Source: Vogesella indigofera
GTDB taxonomy: Bacteria; Pseudomonadota; Gammaproteobacteria; Burkholderiales; Chromobacteriaceae
NCBI RefSeq assembly: GCF_028548395.1
Contig: NZ_JAQQLA010000001.1
Span: forward strand, 299,675-363,674
Direction: 5' to 3'
Length of the DNA stretch: 64,000 nt
Shown piece after piece: positions 10,881 through 18,932 of this stretch. The notes below the pieces were generated by a model, which did no database searches, was not told the DNA's origin, and was given only the letters and a program-made list of their open reading frames with translations. How positions within the stretch are numbered: position 1 is the first letter of the stretch; every line of letters begins with the position of its first letter. The position numbers were made by a program, and so were the translations under genes.

Positions 10881-11618
10881 ATGTTCGCTGACTTGCTACC
10901 GGCAGCCATTGCCGCCGTGCTGCTGATGGGGCTGAGCAAGAGTGGCTTTGCCAATGGCTTCGGGGCCTTTGCCACGCCGCTGATGGCGCTGGCGATGCCG
11001 ATCACGCAGGCGGCGGCGGTCATGCTGCCCTTGCTGCTGGTGATGGATCTGGTCAGCGTGTTTTCGCTGCGCAAATCAGTGGATGGCGCGGTGCTGAAGC
11101 ACTGCCTGCCGACGGGGGTGTGCGGCGTGCTGCTGGGCTGGCTGCTGCTCAGTGTGGTGAGCCTTGCCGTGGTGTCGGTGCTGGTCGGCGCCATGACCTT
11201 GTGTTTCCTGCTGCAGCGGCTGCTGCCCGTCGGGGGGATCGATTGGCGCTGGCGCCCGCTCGCCTGGCTGATGTCGGCGCTATCGGGTTTTGCCAGCTTT
11301 ATCTGCCATGCGGGCGGGCCGCCGATGATGATGTACTGCCTGGCGCGTAATATGGCCCCCAGCCATCTGGCCGGCACCAGTGCGGTGTTCTTTTTCGTGG
11401 TGAATGCCATGAAGTGGCCGTTGTACTACCAGATGAACCTGCTCTCCAGCGGCAATATGCACATGGCGCTGGCGCTGCTGCCGGTTGGCATCGCGGGGGT
11501 GCTGCTGGGGGTCTACCTGGCGGGCTGCCTGCAACGGCAGTGGTTCTATCGGGTGTCGTATGCCGGCCTGTTGCTGGCCGGGGTCAAGCTGATCGTCGAT
11601 GGCGCCCAGCGCTGGTAG
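10881..11618 (+). CDS. TauE/SafE-family membrane permease
   Basis: 245-residue polytopic protein of the sulfite-exporter TauE/SafE family. It has the typical opening GLSKSGFANGFGAFATPLMAL and a second-half repeat with GFASFICHAGGPPMMMY. The family exports sulfite, sulfoacetate or other small anions; substrate cannot be read here. GGCGG precedes the ATG. It sits between the terminated iol operon and the convergent LacI gene. Confidence 0.85.
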   Translation: MFADLLPAAIAAVLLMGLSKSGFANGFGAFATPLMALAMPITQAAAVMLPLLLVMDLVSVFSLRKSVDGAVLKHCLPTGVCGVLLGWLLLSVVSLAVVSVLVGAMTLCFLLQRLLPVGGIDWRWRPLAWLMSALSGFASFICHAGGPPMMMYCLARNMAPSHLAGTSAVFFFVVNAMKWPLYYQMNLLSSGNMHMALALLPVGIAGVLLGVYLAGCLQRQWFYRVSYAGLLLAGVKLIVDGAQRW

Positions 11619-11693
11619 CCTGCAGCTCGGTCATCGGCGGCCGTTGCCGGCCGTGTTTCCGCCACGCCTTGGCCCGGCGCCGCACTGGCGCGG

Positions 11694-12695
11694 CTAGGTC
11701 GAGCCGCGAATGATCAGTTCGCCGGGGAGATTAATCGAGCGCGCTTCGCTGCGGCCCTTCAGCATGGCGATCAGCGTCGCGACCATCTCCTGCAGCGGCT
11801 GGCGGTAGCTGGTCAGGTTGAACGACGGCGTGGCCGCCAGCTCGTCGCCGTCGTAACCGACGATGGCCAGGTCCTGCGGTACGCGCAGGCCGAATTCGTG
11901 TCTGGCGGTTTCGATGACGCCGATCGCCAGCGCGTCGTTTTCACACATCAGCACGTCGATGCGCTCGGCCGCCGGAGTCTGCTGCAGGTAGGCGCGCAGC
12001 ACTTGTGCCGCCGCACGGTGGTCGTAGCTGCCGGCGGCCAGCTCCGGCACCGTGGTGCCGGCTTGCTGCTGCCAGAACGCCATGAAGTGGTTCTTGCGCC
12101 CCAGTGCGGTGGACAGCGAGCGCGGCCCGGACATGAAGCCGGGGCGGCGGTAGCCGCGCTGCCACAGGTGCTGATTGATCGCCGCCATCGATATCCTGGC
12201 GTCGCAGGACACCGCCGGGATGTGCGCGATGGTGCTTTCCCGCGCCAGCACATACAGCGGCGGGCGCGAGGCGGGCAGGGTCGATAGCTTCAGCGCCTCG
12301 TCCTTGAAGTCGGTGCCGACCAGGATCACCGCGTCCACCTGGCGCTGGTCGGCATCCAGGATGGCGGACAGGTGGTCGAAGTGCTGGTTGATGTTGATCA
12401 GCACCGCGGCCATCTGCTCGGCCTGCAGCGCCTGGGTCAGCACTTCCAGCACCGGCAGTTTGTAGCTGTTGGCAAAGTCGTCGACCAGTATCGCCACCAG
12501 ATTGGTGGTCTTGGTCGCCAGGCTGCGCGCCAGCAGGTTGGGGCGGTAGCCCAGCTTGGCGGCTTCCTGCAGCACGCGTTCGCGACTGTGCTCGGCGATG
12601 GATGCGCCGGGGGTGAAGGCACGCGTCACCGTCCATTTCGACACGCCGGCGGCCAGGGCCACGTCTGCTGCCGTCGCGCGGCTGGGTTTGCTCAT
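11694..12695 (-). CDS. LacI-family transcriptional regulator
   Basis: 333-residue LacI/GalR repressor. The helix-turn-helix TAADVALAAGVSKWTVTRAF is followed by a periplasmic-binding-protein-like effector domain ending LPGELIIRGST. The ATG at 12695 is chosen because AAGGAGA precedes it by 5 bp; an upstream ATG at 12722 would place the operator palindrome inside the gene. It is divergent from the isomerase/dehydrogenase/binding-protein operon. A perfect 18-bp palindrome lies 10 bp before its start and three LacI-type sites precede the divergent operon. Inducer unknown, probably an inositol derivative. Confidence 0.9.
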   Translation of the reverse strand: MSKPSRATAADVALAAGVSKWTVTRAFTPGASIAEHSRERVLQEAAKLGYRPNLLARSLATKTTNLVAILVDDFANSYKLPVLEVLTQALQAEQMAAVLININQHFDHLSAILDADQRQVDAVILVGTDFKDEALKLSTLPASRPPLYVLARESTIAHIPAVSCDARISMAAINQHLWQRGYRRPGFMSGPRSLSTALGRKNHFMAFWQQQAGTTVPELAAGSYDHRAAAQVLRAYLQQTPAAERIDVLMCENDALAIGVIETARHEFGLRVPQDLAIVGYDGDELAATPSFNLTSYRQPLQEMVATLIAMLKGRSEARSINLPGELIIRGST

Positions 12696-12704
12696 GAAGT
12701 CTCC

Positions 12705-12722
12705 TTGGAAAATATTTTCCAA
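12705..12722. promoter_or_regulatory. Perfect palindromic operator candidate at the LacI gene start
   Basis: TTGGAAAATATTTTCCAA is a perfect 18-bp palindrome just upstream of the regulator's ribosome-binding site, well placed for autorepression. Its sequence differs from the CCGG-centred sites further along, so it may belong to another regulator. Confidence 0.5.
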
Positions 12723-12748
12723 TTTTAATTAAAATTAAAAAAATTTTC

Positions 12749-12779
12749 TTGACTTTGTTTATGGCGAGCTACTACTGTA
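12749..12779 (+). promoter_or_regulatory. Sigma-70 promoter candidate for the second inositol operon
   Basis: TTGACT at 12749 followed after about 18 bp by TACTGT, in an otherwise AT-rich stretch. The first CCGG-centred operator starts within 10 bp downstream, as expected for repression. Confidence 0.4.
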
Positions 12780-12786
12780 ACGTCAA

Positions 12787-12802
12787 TGTAACCGGTAGCA
12801 AA
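12787..12802. promoter_or_regulatory. LacI-type operator, site 1
   Basis: TGTAACCGGTAGCAAA: near-palindrome with central CCGG, typical of LacI/GntR-group operators. First of three copies. Confidence 0.6.
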
Positions 12803-12861
12803 GCGAAGACGGCAAGCTGGTGACGGAGTCCTCATCCAAGCCGTCCTTTTTTGAGCAGCAA

Positions 12862-12877
12862 TTGCAACCGGTAGCAT
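12862..12877. promoter_or_regulatory. LacI-type operator, site 2
   Basis: TTGCAACCGGTAGCAT, 75 bp downstream of site 1. Confidence 0.6.
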
Positions 12878-12940
12878 TAGTGGCAAAGGGAAGGCGGGCA
12901 GCTGGTCATGGTCAGGCGTTCCCCTTTTCTATGCATCGTT

Positions 12941-12956
12941 TTGCAACCGGTAGCAA
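12941..12956. promoter_or_regulatory. LacI-type operator, site 3
   Basis: TTGCAACCGGTAGCAA, 79 bp downstream of site 2 and about 60 bp before the first gene. It is the most symmetrical copy. Confidence 0.6.
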
Positions 12957-13016
12957 AGTGCGGTCGCAATGCATGGATGCCGCGGCAGACACAACAAAAC
13001 CCACATGGAGATTGAG

Positions 13017-13826
13017 ATGAGCAGTCAGGATCAGCAGCAAGCCAGCCCGTTCACGCTGGCGGTATGTGCCGAAATGGTGTTTCGCGATTTACCCATCGTG
13101 GAGCGTATTCACCGCATTCACGACCTGGGCTTCCAGGTGGAAATCTGGGACTGGACCCGCCACGACATCGATGCGCTGGTGCGTACCGGCGCCACCTTCT
13201 CCTCGATGACCGGCTACATCCGCGGCACGCTGGCCGACGCTGCCGGTGCCGAGCAGCTGCTGCACACCGCGCGCGAATCGATCCCGGTGGCCAAGGCGCT
13301 GGGCATTCCGCGGCTGAATCTGCACGGCACCGGGCTGGACAACAAGGGCCTGCCGGTGCAGCCGGCGCACCACGTCAGCGGCGCCATGTGGCTGCAGGCG
13401 CGCGACACCCTCAATCAGCTGGCGGACTTGGGCGAGCGCGAAGGGGTGACCTTCGTGCTGGAAAACCTGAATACCGCGGTGGATCACCCCGGCGTGCCGT
13501 TTGCCCGCGCCGAAGACTGCCTGGCGCTGGTGGCGGCGGTGAATCGCCCCGGCCTCAAGCTGATGCTGGACCTGTACCACGCCCAGATCGGCGAGGGCAA
13601 CCTGATCGAGCTGCTGCACAAGTGTGCGCCGCATATCGGCGAAATCCAGGTCGCCGACGTACCCGGCCGCTGCGAGCCGGGTACCGGCGAGATCAACTAT
13701 CCGGCCATCGCCCGGGCGCTGCAGGCGCTGGGCTACCGCGGCAGTATCGGCCTGGAAGCGTTTGCCTCCGGCGACGACGAGCTGGCGCTGCGCCGTTTCC
13801 GCGACGCCTTCACGCTGCCGGCCTGA
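13017..13826 (+). CDS. Hydroxypyruvate isomerase-family TIM-barrel protein
   Basis: 269-residue xylose-isomerase-like TIM barrel of the Hyi/IolE/IolI superfamily. Metal-site segments include FVLENLNTAVDHPG, LMLDLYHAQIGEG and IQVADVPGRCEPGTGEINY, the last typical of hydroxypyruvate isomerases. The ATG at 13017 has GGAG 6 bp upstream; ATGs at 12969 and 13005 are less likely. It is first in the operon behind the three LacI-type sites, followed by an inositol dehydrogenase. It probably isomerises an inosose or keto-sugar; MocC of the rhizopine pathway is in the same superfamily. Exact reaction unknown. Confidence 0.8.
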   Translation: MSSQDQQQASPFTLAVCAEMVFRDLPIVERIHRIHDLGFQVEIWDWTRHDIDALVRTGATFSSMTGYIRGTLADAAGAEQLLHTARESIPVAKALGIPRLNLHGTGLDNKGLPVQPAHHVSGAMWLQARDTLNQLADLGEREGVTFVLENLNTAVDHPGVPFARAEDCLALVAAVNRPGLKLMLDLYHAQIGEGNLIELLHKCAPHIGEIQVADVPGRCEPGTGEINYPAIARALQALGYRGSIGLEAFASGDDELALRRFRDAFTLPA

Positions 13827-13868
13827 GCCAGCTGCTGCATTCATCCCCCACAACATAAGGAGTGAGAC

Positions 13869-14918
13869 ATGTCTTCCACCAAACCTGTCGCCGTGGCGCT
13901 GATTGGCGCCGGCCGCATCGGCGCCTCGCATGCCGAGATCGTTGCCCGCCGCCTGAAAAACGCCACCCTGGCCGCCATCGCCGACCCGGCGCCCGGTGCC
14001 GCCGCGAAGTTGGCCGACAAGCTGGAATGCCCGCTGGCCTACACCGATGTCGATGAGCTGCTGGCCAACCCGGCGATCGAGGCGGTGATCATCGCCTCGC
14101 CGGCGCGCTTCCACACCAATCTGGCGGTAGCCGCCGCCCGTGCCGGCAAGGCGGTGTTCTGCGAGAAGCCGATGGCGCTGACGCTGGCGGACGCCGAGCT
14201 GGCCATCGCCGCGGCGCGCGAAGCCGGCGTGCCGCTGCAGGTGGGTTTCAACCGCCGCTGGGACCGCGCCTTTGCCGAGGGTAAGGCGGCGATCGAGGCC
14301 GGCAAGGTCGGCACGCCGCAGCTGCTGCGCTCGCTGACCCGCGACCCGGGCCCGTTTGGCGCCGATCCGGCGCGCATCCCGCCGTGGACGGTGTTCTTCG
14401 AAACCCTGATCCACGACTTCGATACCCTGCTGTGGCTGAACGCCGACGCCCGGGCGACCGAGGTGTACGCGGTGGCCGATGCGCTGGTGCGCCCGGATTT
14501 CAAGGATCAAGGCCTGCTGGATACCGCGGTGGTCACCATCCGCTTTGACAACGGCGCGGTGGCGGTGGCGGAGGCCAACTTCAGCGCGCTGTACGGCTAC
14601 GACATCCGCGGTGAAGTGTTCGGCTCCGGCGGCATGGTCACCATGGGCGACGTGCGCCGCTCCAGCATGACGCTGTTTGACAAGGATGGCGTCTCCAACG
14701 ACACCTGGCGGCTGGACACCGACCATTTCATCGACGGCTACACCGCCGAGCTGCACGCCTTCGTCGCCTCGGTGCGCAGCGGTCGCAATAGCGGCCCGGA
14801 CGGGGCGGATGCCAAGGCGGCGCTGGAAATCGCGCTGGCCTGCATTGTCTCGGTGACCGAGCGCCGTCCGGTGGCGCTGGCCGACATCCGCGAACAGGTG
14901 GCGGCAATCCGGCAGTGA
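13869..14918 (+). CDS. iolG: Inositol 2-dehydrogenase (Gfo/Idh/MocA family)
   Basis: 349-residue NAD-dependent dehydrogenase. The N-terminal Rossmann motif GAGRIGASHAE and the conserved EKP of the active site are present. The C-terminal domain carries ETLIHDFDTLLW, whose DxxIHDxD-like histidine/aspartate is characteristic of inositol dehydrogenases. It oxidises myo-inositol, or a related cyclitol, to the inosose used by IolE. AAGGAGTGAG precedes the ATG. Its place next to a second binding protein and moc-like genes leaves open a MocA-like role on a modified inositol. Confidence 0.87.
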   Translation: MSSTKPVAVALIGAGRIGASHAEIVARRLKNATLAAIADPAPGAAAKLADKLECPLAYTDVDELLANPAIEAVIIASPARFHTNLAVAAARAGKAVFCEKPMALTLADAELAIAAAREAGVPLQVGFNRRWDRAFAEGKAAIEAGKVGTPQLLRSLTRDPGPFGADPARIPPWTVFFETLIHDFDTLLWLNADARATEVYAVADALVRPDFKDQGLLDTAVVTIRFDNGAVAVAEANFSALYGYDIRGEVFGSGGMVTMGDVRRSSMTLFDKDGVSNDTWRLDTDHFIDGYTAELHAFVASVRSGRNSGPDGADAKAALEIALACIVSVTERRPVALADIREQVAAIRQ

Positions 14919-15065
14919 TGAACAACCGGCCGCGGCAGATGTGCAGCGGGCGCCGTGCCGCGGCCCTAAGGCAACAGCAGTCTGAAACAGCGTCATTTTC
15001 CGGCTGTCTTCCTGAGGGGAGACGGCAGGTATCGGTGGTATTAATAAAACACAGGAGATACACCA

Positions 15066-16004
15066 ATGAAACGTTTCATCAAGCATGCAGGTTCGGTAGT
15101 GCTGGTTTCCCTTGCCATGCAGGCCATGCCGGCCTCCGCCGCCCGGCTGGGCGTGACCATGGCTACCTTCGACAACAATTTCCTGACCATTCTGCGCAAC
15201 AACATGAAGAGTTACGCCGCCAGCCAGAAGGGGGTGAACCTGCAGCTGGAGGACGCGCAGAATGACGTTGGCCGCCAGATCAGCCAGGTGCAGAATTTCA
15301 TCGCGCAGAAGGTGGACGCCATCGTGGTCAGCGCGGTGGATACCAGCACCACGCCCAAGATCACCAAGCTGGCGCAGGCGGCCGGCATCCCGCTGGTGTT
15401 CGTCAACCGCATGCCCACCGACAAGACCCTGCCGCCGAAAGTGGCGTTTGTCGGCTCGGATGACTCGGTGTCCGGCACCATTCAGATGAAAGAGGTGTGC
15501 CGCCAGCTCAACGGCAAGGGCAGCGTGGTGATCATGATGGGCGACCTGGCCACGCAGGAGGCGCGGCTGCGCACCAAGTACGCGGAAGAGGTGATGGCCA
15601 AGGCGCCGTGCAACGGCATCAAGGTGGTGGAAAAGCAGACCGCCAAGTGGTCGCGTACCGAAGGCCGCGATCTGGTGATGAACTGGATGACCGCCGGCCT
15701 GAAGTTCGATGCCGTAGTGGCCAACAACGACGAAATGGCGCTGGGCGCGATCCAGGCGCTGAAGTCTTCCGGCAAGCTGGACAAGACCGTGGTCGCCGGC
15801 ATCGACGCCACTCAGGATGCGCTGAACGCGATGAAGACTGGCGACATGAAGGTAACGGTATTCCAGGACGCCGCAGCCCAGGGCAAGGGCGCGGTGGATG
15901 CGGCGATCCGGCTGGCGGCCGGCGAGAAGGTGCCCAGCATGATCTGGGTGCCGTACGAGCTGGTGACCGCGGCCAATTACAAGAACTATCAGAGTCGTAA
16001 TTGA
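15066..16004 (+). CDS. Inositol-type ABC transporter periplasmic binding protein (second paralogue)
   Basis: 312-residue type I periplasmic binding protein with a signal peptide ending near ASAA, then RLGVTMATFDNNFLTILRNN. It is highly similar to the truncated protein at 1-648, sharing blocks such as [16 protein letters not shown] and [15 protein letters not shown]. No ATPase or permease accompanies it, so it probably shares the transporter at 711-3360. It may bind a different cyclitol, parallel to MocB of rhizopine loci. AGGAGA precedes the ATG and a strong terminator follows. Confidence 0.88.
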   Translation: MKRFIKHAGSVVLVSLAMQAMPASAARLGVTMATFDNNFLTILRNNMKSYAASQKGVNLQLEDAQNDVGRQISQVQNFIAQKVDAIVVSAVDTSTTPKITKLAQAAGIPLVFVNRMPTDKTLPPKVAFVGSDDSVSGTIQMKEVCRQLNGKGSVVIMMGDLATQEARLRTKYAEEVMAKAPCNGIKVVEKQTAKWSRTEGRDLVMNWMTAGLKFDAVVANNDEMALGAIQALKSSGKLDKTVVAGIDATQDALNAMKTGDMKVTVFQDAAAQGKGAVDAAIRLAAGEKVPSMIWVPYELVTAANYKNYQSRN

Positions 16005-16081
16005 CGAGCGGCGCCAGGCCCGCCCGCGCGGCGGCTGGTGCTGGTGTCGTCAGCAGTTGTTGTCTCCCGCTTGGTAAGCCT

Positions 16082-16108
16082 GGGCACCCCGATGGGGTGC
16101 CCTTTTTT
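16082..16108 (+). terminator. Rho-independent terminator
   Basis: GGGCACCCC, loop GAT, GGGGTGCCC and TTTTTT, 77 bp after the binding-protein stop codon. Confidence 0.8.
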
Positions 16109-16234
16109 GCGGGTGCCGACGTCCGCGCTGGCGCCAGCATCTGGCCCGCCGCTTGGTCGCCCGCGTCGTGCGGCGGGATGCGGTGGCCGTTGCGGCGCGG
16201 TGACAGGCCGGCCGGGCTTGTCGGCCCAGGTTCG

Positions 16235-17260
16235 CTACACGTTGGCCGGGGTGTAGGTGATGAACGGCAGGCTGTTCTGCAGCGAGCCGCGCGCCGCCTT
16301 GTCCTGAATGGCGGCCACCATCGCCTCCACCAGCCGGCTGGCCAGCCACTCCTGCGGATGCGACAGCACCATGTTGATGCGCCGCTCAATCAGCGCCTGC
16401 CGCGTCACCGCGGTCAGGTCCAGGCACACCGTCACCAGCCCCGGCGGCGGATTGCCGTCCTTCAGCGCCTGCAGCACGCCCTCTATGCCGCCGCCGGCGA
16501 TATAAATGCCGGTCAGGTCCGGGTGCTGCTTCAGCAGCTCCAGCGTTGCCGACTGCGCCAGGTGGATGTCTTCCAGGCTGATCAGCGTTTCCAGCACCTG
16601 GAACTGCGGCGCGAACTCGCGGAAATAGGAGCGGAAGCTCATCTCGCTCTGCTCCTGGCACAGGTAGCGGTGGCTGCCGACGATCACCCCCACCTTGCCC
16701 GGCGCCGGGCTGATGGTGGAAATGGCCCACGCCGCGGTGCGGCCAACCTTGCGGTGGTCGATGCCGACATAGCCGCTGCAGCTGACGGCGGTGAGGTCGG
16801 AAATCAGCGCGAACACCGGGATGCCGCGCGCCGTGATGTCGTCGATGGCCTGGCTGACCAGCGGGTGATCGGCCGCCACCAGCGCAATGGCGTCCACCTT
16901 CTTGCCCAGCTCGTACAGCTTGGCCACCACGTGTTCCGGGGTCAGCTCGTCCAGAAACGCCACCAGCGCCTTGCCGGCGGGCTGCATTTGCGTCCGGGTC
17001 GTCGCCTCCAGCACGCTACCCAGCTCGCTGTAGAAGTGGGTGCTGCTCTTTTGCAGGATAAAGCCCAGCCGGTAGCCGGCGGTGCGCTCGTCCAGCCGGT
17101 CGCGGATCAGGCTGGCGCGGCGAAAGCCCAGCTTCTCGGCCGCCGCCAGCACCCGCTCCGCCGTCTCCTGGCTGACGCTGGCGCGCTTGTTGATCACCCG
17201 GTCCACCGTGGCCAGCCCCACCCCGGCCTCTCTGGCCACATCCGTCATTGTCGGACCCAT
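16235..17260 (-). CDS. LacI-family transcriptional regulator
   Basis: 341-residue LacI-type protein. The helix-turn-helix MTDVAREAGVGLATVDRVIN is followed by an effector domain with a hydrophobic sugar-binding-protein core (VGVIVGSHRYLCQEQ, GIYIAGGGIEGVLQAL). The ATG at 17260 is chosen because GGAGG lies 8 bp before it. It is divergent from the moc-like oxygenase operon at 17458, so it probably represses that operon and senses its substrate. One exact copy of the dispersed 11-mer lies in the gene at 16738. Confidence 0.87.
   Translation of the reverse strand: MGPTMTDVAREAGVGLATVDRVINKRASVSQETAERVLAAAEKLGFRRASLIRDRLDERTAGYRLGFILQKSSTHFYSELGSVLEATTRTQMQPAGKALVAFLDELTPEHVVAKLYELGKKVDAIALVAADHPLVSQAIDDITARGIPVFALISDLTAVSCSGYVGIDHRKVGRTAAWAISTISPAPGKVGVIVGSHRYLCQEQSEMSFRSYFREFAPQFQVLETLISLEDIHLAQSATLELLKQHPDLTGIYIAGGGIEGVLQALKDGNPPPGLVTVCLDLTAVTRQALIERRINMVLSHPQEWLASRLVEAMVAAIQDKAARGSLQNSLPFITYTPANV
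16738..16748 (-). repeat. Dispersed 11-mer, minus orientation
   Basis: Exact copy inside the second LacI gene, extended to AAGGTTGGCCGCA. Confidence 0.6.
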
Positions 17261-17297
17261 GCCGCTGCCCTCCATCATGAGGTTTTTTATCAAAGCC

Positions 17298-17342
17298 ATC
17301 ACAGGATGTTGTGATAGCGGCTGATGCAAAATGAGGCATCAG
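17298..17342. promoter_or_regulatory. Two inverted repeats in the LacI/oxygenase divergent region
   Basis: ATCAC-N8-GTGAT (17298-17315) and CTGATGC-N8-GCATCAG (17321-17342) lie between the divergent genes. Both are candidate operators for the regulator at 16235-17260. Neither has the CCGG centre of the sites at 12787-12956. Confidence 0.35.
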
Positions 17343-17457
17343 GATTGTGCCTTTCACGTTGCTGATTATACTCGATTTACCGAGCAAAAGCCTTGATCGG
17401 CAACAAGTTGTCGCGGCCGCTTCATCTAGACAAACAAACACAGGAGGATGATGAAAA

Positions 17458-18543
17458 ATGATAAAAAACATGAAAGCACGGGACTACAGTCTCGAAGGGC
17501 CGTGCGGCCAAGAAGCCGCCGCCAAAGGGCTGGTCTCGGCACAGTGGTTTGCCTGCCAGGTAGACCGCAAGCAGATGAAGCAGCTGATGCAGCGCGACGA
17601 CTGGCAGGCGCTGAAATACCTGGGCAGCTGGCTGGCGTTGCTGCTCGGCAGCGGCGTGCTGGCCTACCACGCCTGGGGCACACCGTGGGCGGTGCCGGCC
17701 TTCCTGCTGTACGGGCTGCTGTATTCCGCCGGCGAGCACGGCTCGCACGAGCTGTCGCACGGCACACCGTTCCGCAGCGGCTGGCTGAACACCTTCTTCT
17801 TCCAGCTCACCTCCTTCCTGGCGCTGCATGAAACCGTGTTCTGGCGCTGGAGCCACGCCCGCCACCATACCGACACCATCATCGTCGGCAACGACCGCGA
17901 AATCGCCTTTCCGCGCCCGGTAAAACTGGCCGGGCTATTCGCCGACTTCTTCTTCCTCAAGTCCGGCAGCATCGAATTGCTGCGCACCATCCGCCACGCC
18001 TTCGGCAGCGTCAGCAGCGCCACCCGCTCCTTCGTGCCGGCGTCCGAGGTTGGCCGCATGATCCGCGCCAGCCAGGTGTACACGCTGATCTTCGCCGCCA
18101 CCATCGCCGCCTGCATCTACAGCGGCAGCATCCTGCCGGCAATGTTCATCGTGCTGCCGCGCTTCTACGGCTCGCCGCTGACCCAGGTGTTCAACATCAC
18201 CCAGCACGCTGGCCTGGCCGAGGACGTGCTGGACCACCGCCTGAACACCCGTACAGTGATCTTTAACCCGCTGTTCGCCTTCCTGTACATGAAGATGAAC
18301 TACCACGTGGAGCACCACATGTTCCCGATGGTGCCGTTCTACAACCTGCCCAAGCTGCACGCGCTGATCAAGGACCAGTGCCCGCCGGCCCACCCCGGCC
18401 TGGCCGACGCCTACCGCGAGATCATTCCGGCGCTGTGGCGCCAGCGCAGCGACCCCGGCTACACCATCCCGCGCCAGCTGCCGCCACTGCCTGCCAGTCA
18501 CGGCGTTGCGGCCAACCCTGAAGCCGTACGCAGCTACGCCTGA
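17458..18543 (+). CDS. Membrane di-iron fatty-acid-desaturase-family oxygenase, MocD-like
   Basis: 361-residue integral membrane protein with the histidine clusters of membrane di-iron desaturases and hydroxylases: EHGSHELSHG (His94, 97, 101), WSHARHH (His133, 136, 137), His250 and YHVEHH (His283, 286, 287). Hydrophobic segments lie around residues 55-90 and 205-235. It is directly followed by a Rieske ferredoxin and a ferredoxin reductase, its likely electron chain. This trio matches rhizobial mocD-mocE-mocF, which demethylate 3-O-methyl-scyllo-inosamine. A lipid desaturase is an alternative, but the inositol context favours a cyclitol O-demethylase. Fold certain, substrate inferred. Confidence 0.78.
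   Translation: MIKNMKARDYSLEGPCGQEAAAKGLVSAQWFACQVDRKQMKQLMQRDDWQALKYLGSWLALLLGSGVLAYHAWGTPWAVPAFLLYGLLYSAGEHGSHELSHGTPFRSGWLNTFFFQLTSFLALHETVFWRWSHARHHTDTIIVGNDREIAFPRPVKLAGLFADFFFLKSGSIELLRTIRHAFGSVSSATRSFVPASEVGRMIRASQVYTLIFAATIAACIYSGSILPAMFIVLPRFYGSPLTQVFNITQHAGLAEDVLDHRLNTRTVIFNPLFAFLYMKMNYHVEHHMFPMVPFYNLPKLHALIKDQCPPAHPGLADAYREIIPALWRQRSDPGYTIPRQLPPLPASHGVAANPEAVRSYA
18048..18058 (+). repeat. Dispersed 11-mer
   Basis: Exact copy inside the MocD-like gene (Val-Gly-Arg). Confidence 0.6.
18507..18517 (-). repeat. Dispersed 11-mer, minus orientation
   Basis: Exact copy near the 3' end of the MocD-like gene. Confidence 0.6.
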
Positions 18544-18598
18544 ACACCGACAACAGCGCCGGCCCGCGCCGGCGACACCCACCCCGAGGAGCCCCACC

Positions 18599-18919
18599 AT
18601 GAGCCACTGGACCGCCGCCTGTGATGTCGATGACATCGAGCAGGAAGACGTACTGCGCTTCGACCACGCCGGCCGCACCTATGCCATCTACCGCGCGCCG
18701 GATGACCAGTTCTACGCCACCGCCGGCACCTGCACCCACGAGAAGGTGCACCTGGCCGACGGCCTGGTGATGGACCACATCATCGAATGCCCGAAGCACA
18801 ACGGCCGCTTCGACTACCGCAGCGGCAAGGCGCTGGGCGCGCCGGTGTGTGTCAACCTGCAGACCTACCCGGTCAAGCTGGAAGGCGGCCGGGTGTGGAT
18901 TGCGCTGGCCGATGCCTGA
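18599..18919 (+). CDS. Rieske [2Fe-2S] ferredoxin, MocE-like
   Basis: Small soluble Rieske ferredoxin of 106 residues. Cluster ligands are visible as Cys45-x-His47 (CTHEK) and Cys64-x2-His67 (CPKHNGRFD). Length and motif spacing fit the MocE-type ferredoxins that feed electrons to a membrane oxygenase. The ATG at 18599 is chosen from GAGGAG upstream; an in-frame upstream start at 18506 overlaps the oxygenase gene. It lies 55 bp after the oxygenase and 13 bp before the reductase. Confidence 0.88.
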   Translation: MSHWTAACDVDDIEQEDVLRFDHAGRTYAIYRAPDDQFYATAGTCTHEKVHLADGLVMDHIIECPKHNGRFDYRSGKALGAPVCVNLQTYPVKLEGGRVWIALADA

Positions 18920-18932
18920 ACGGAGCCGCACC

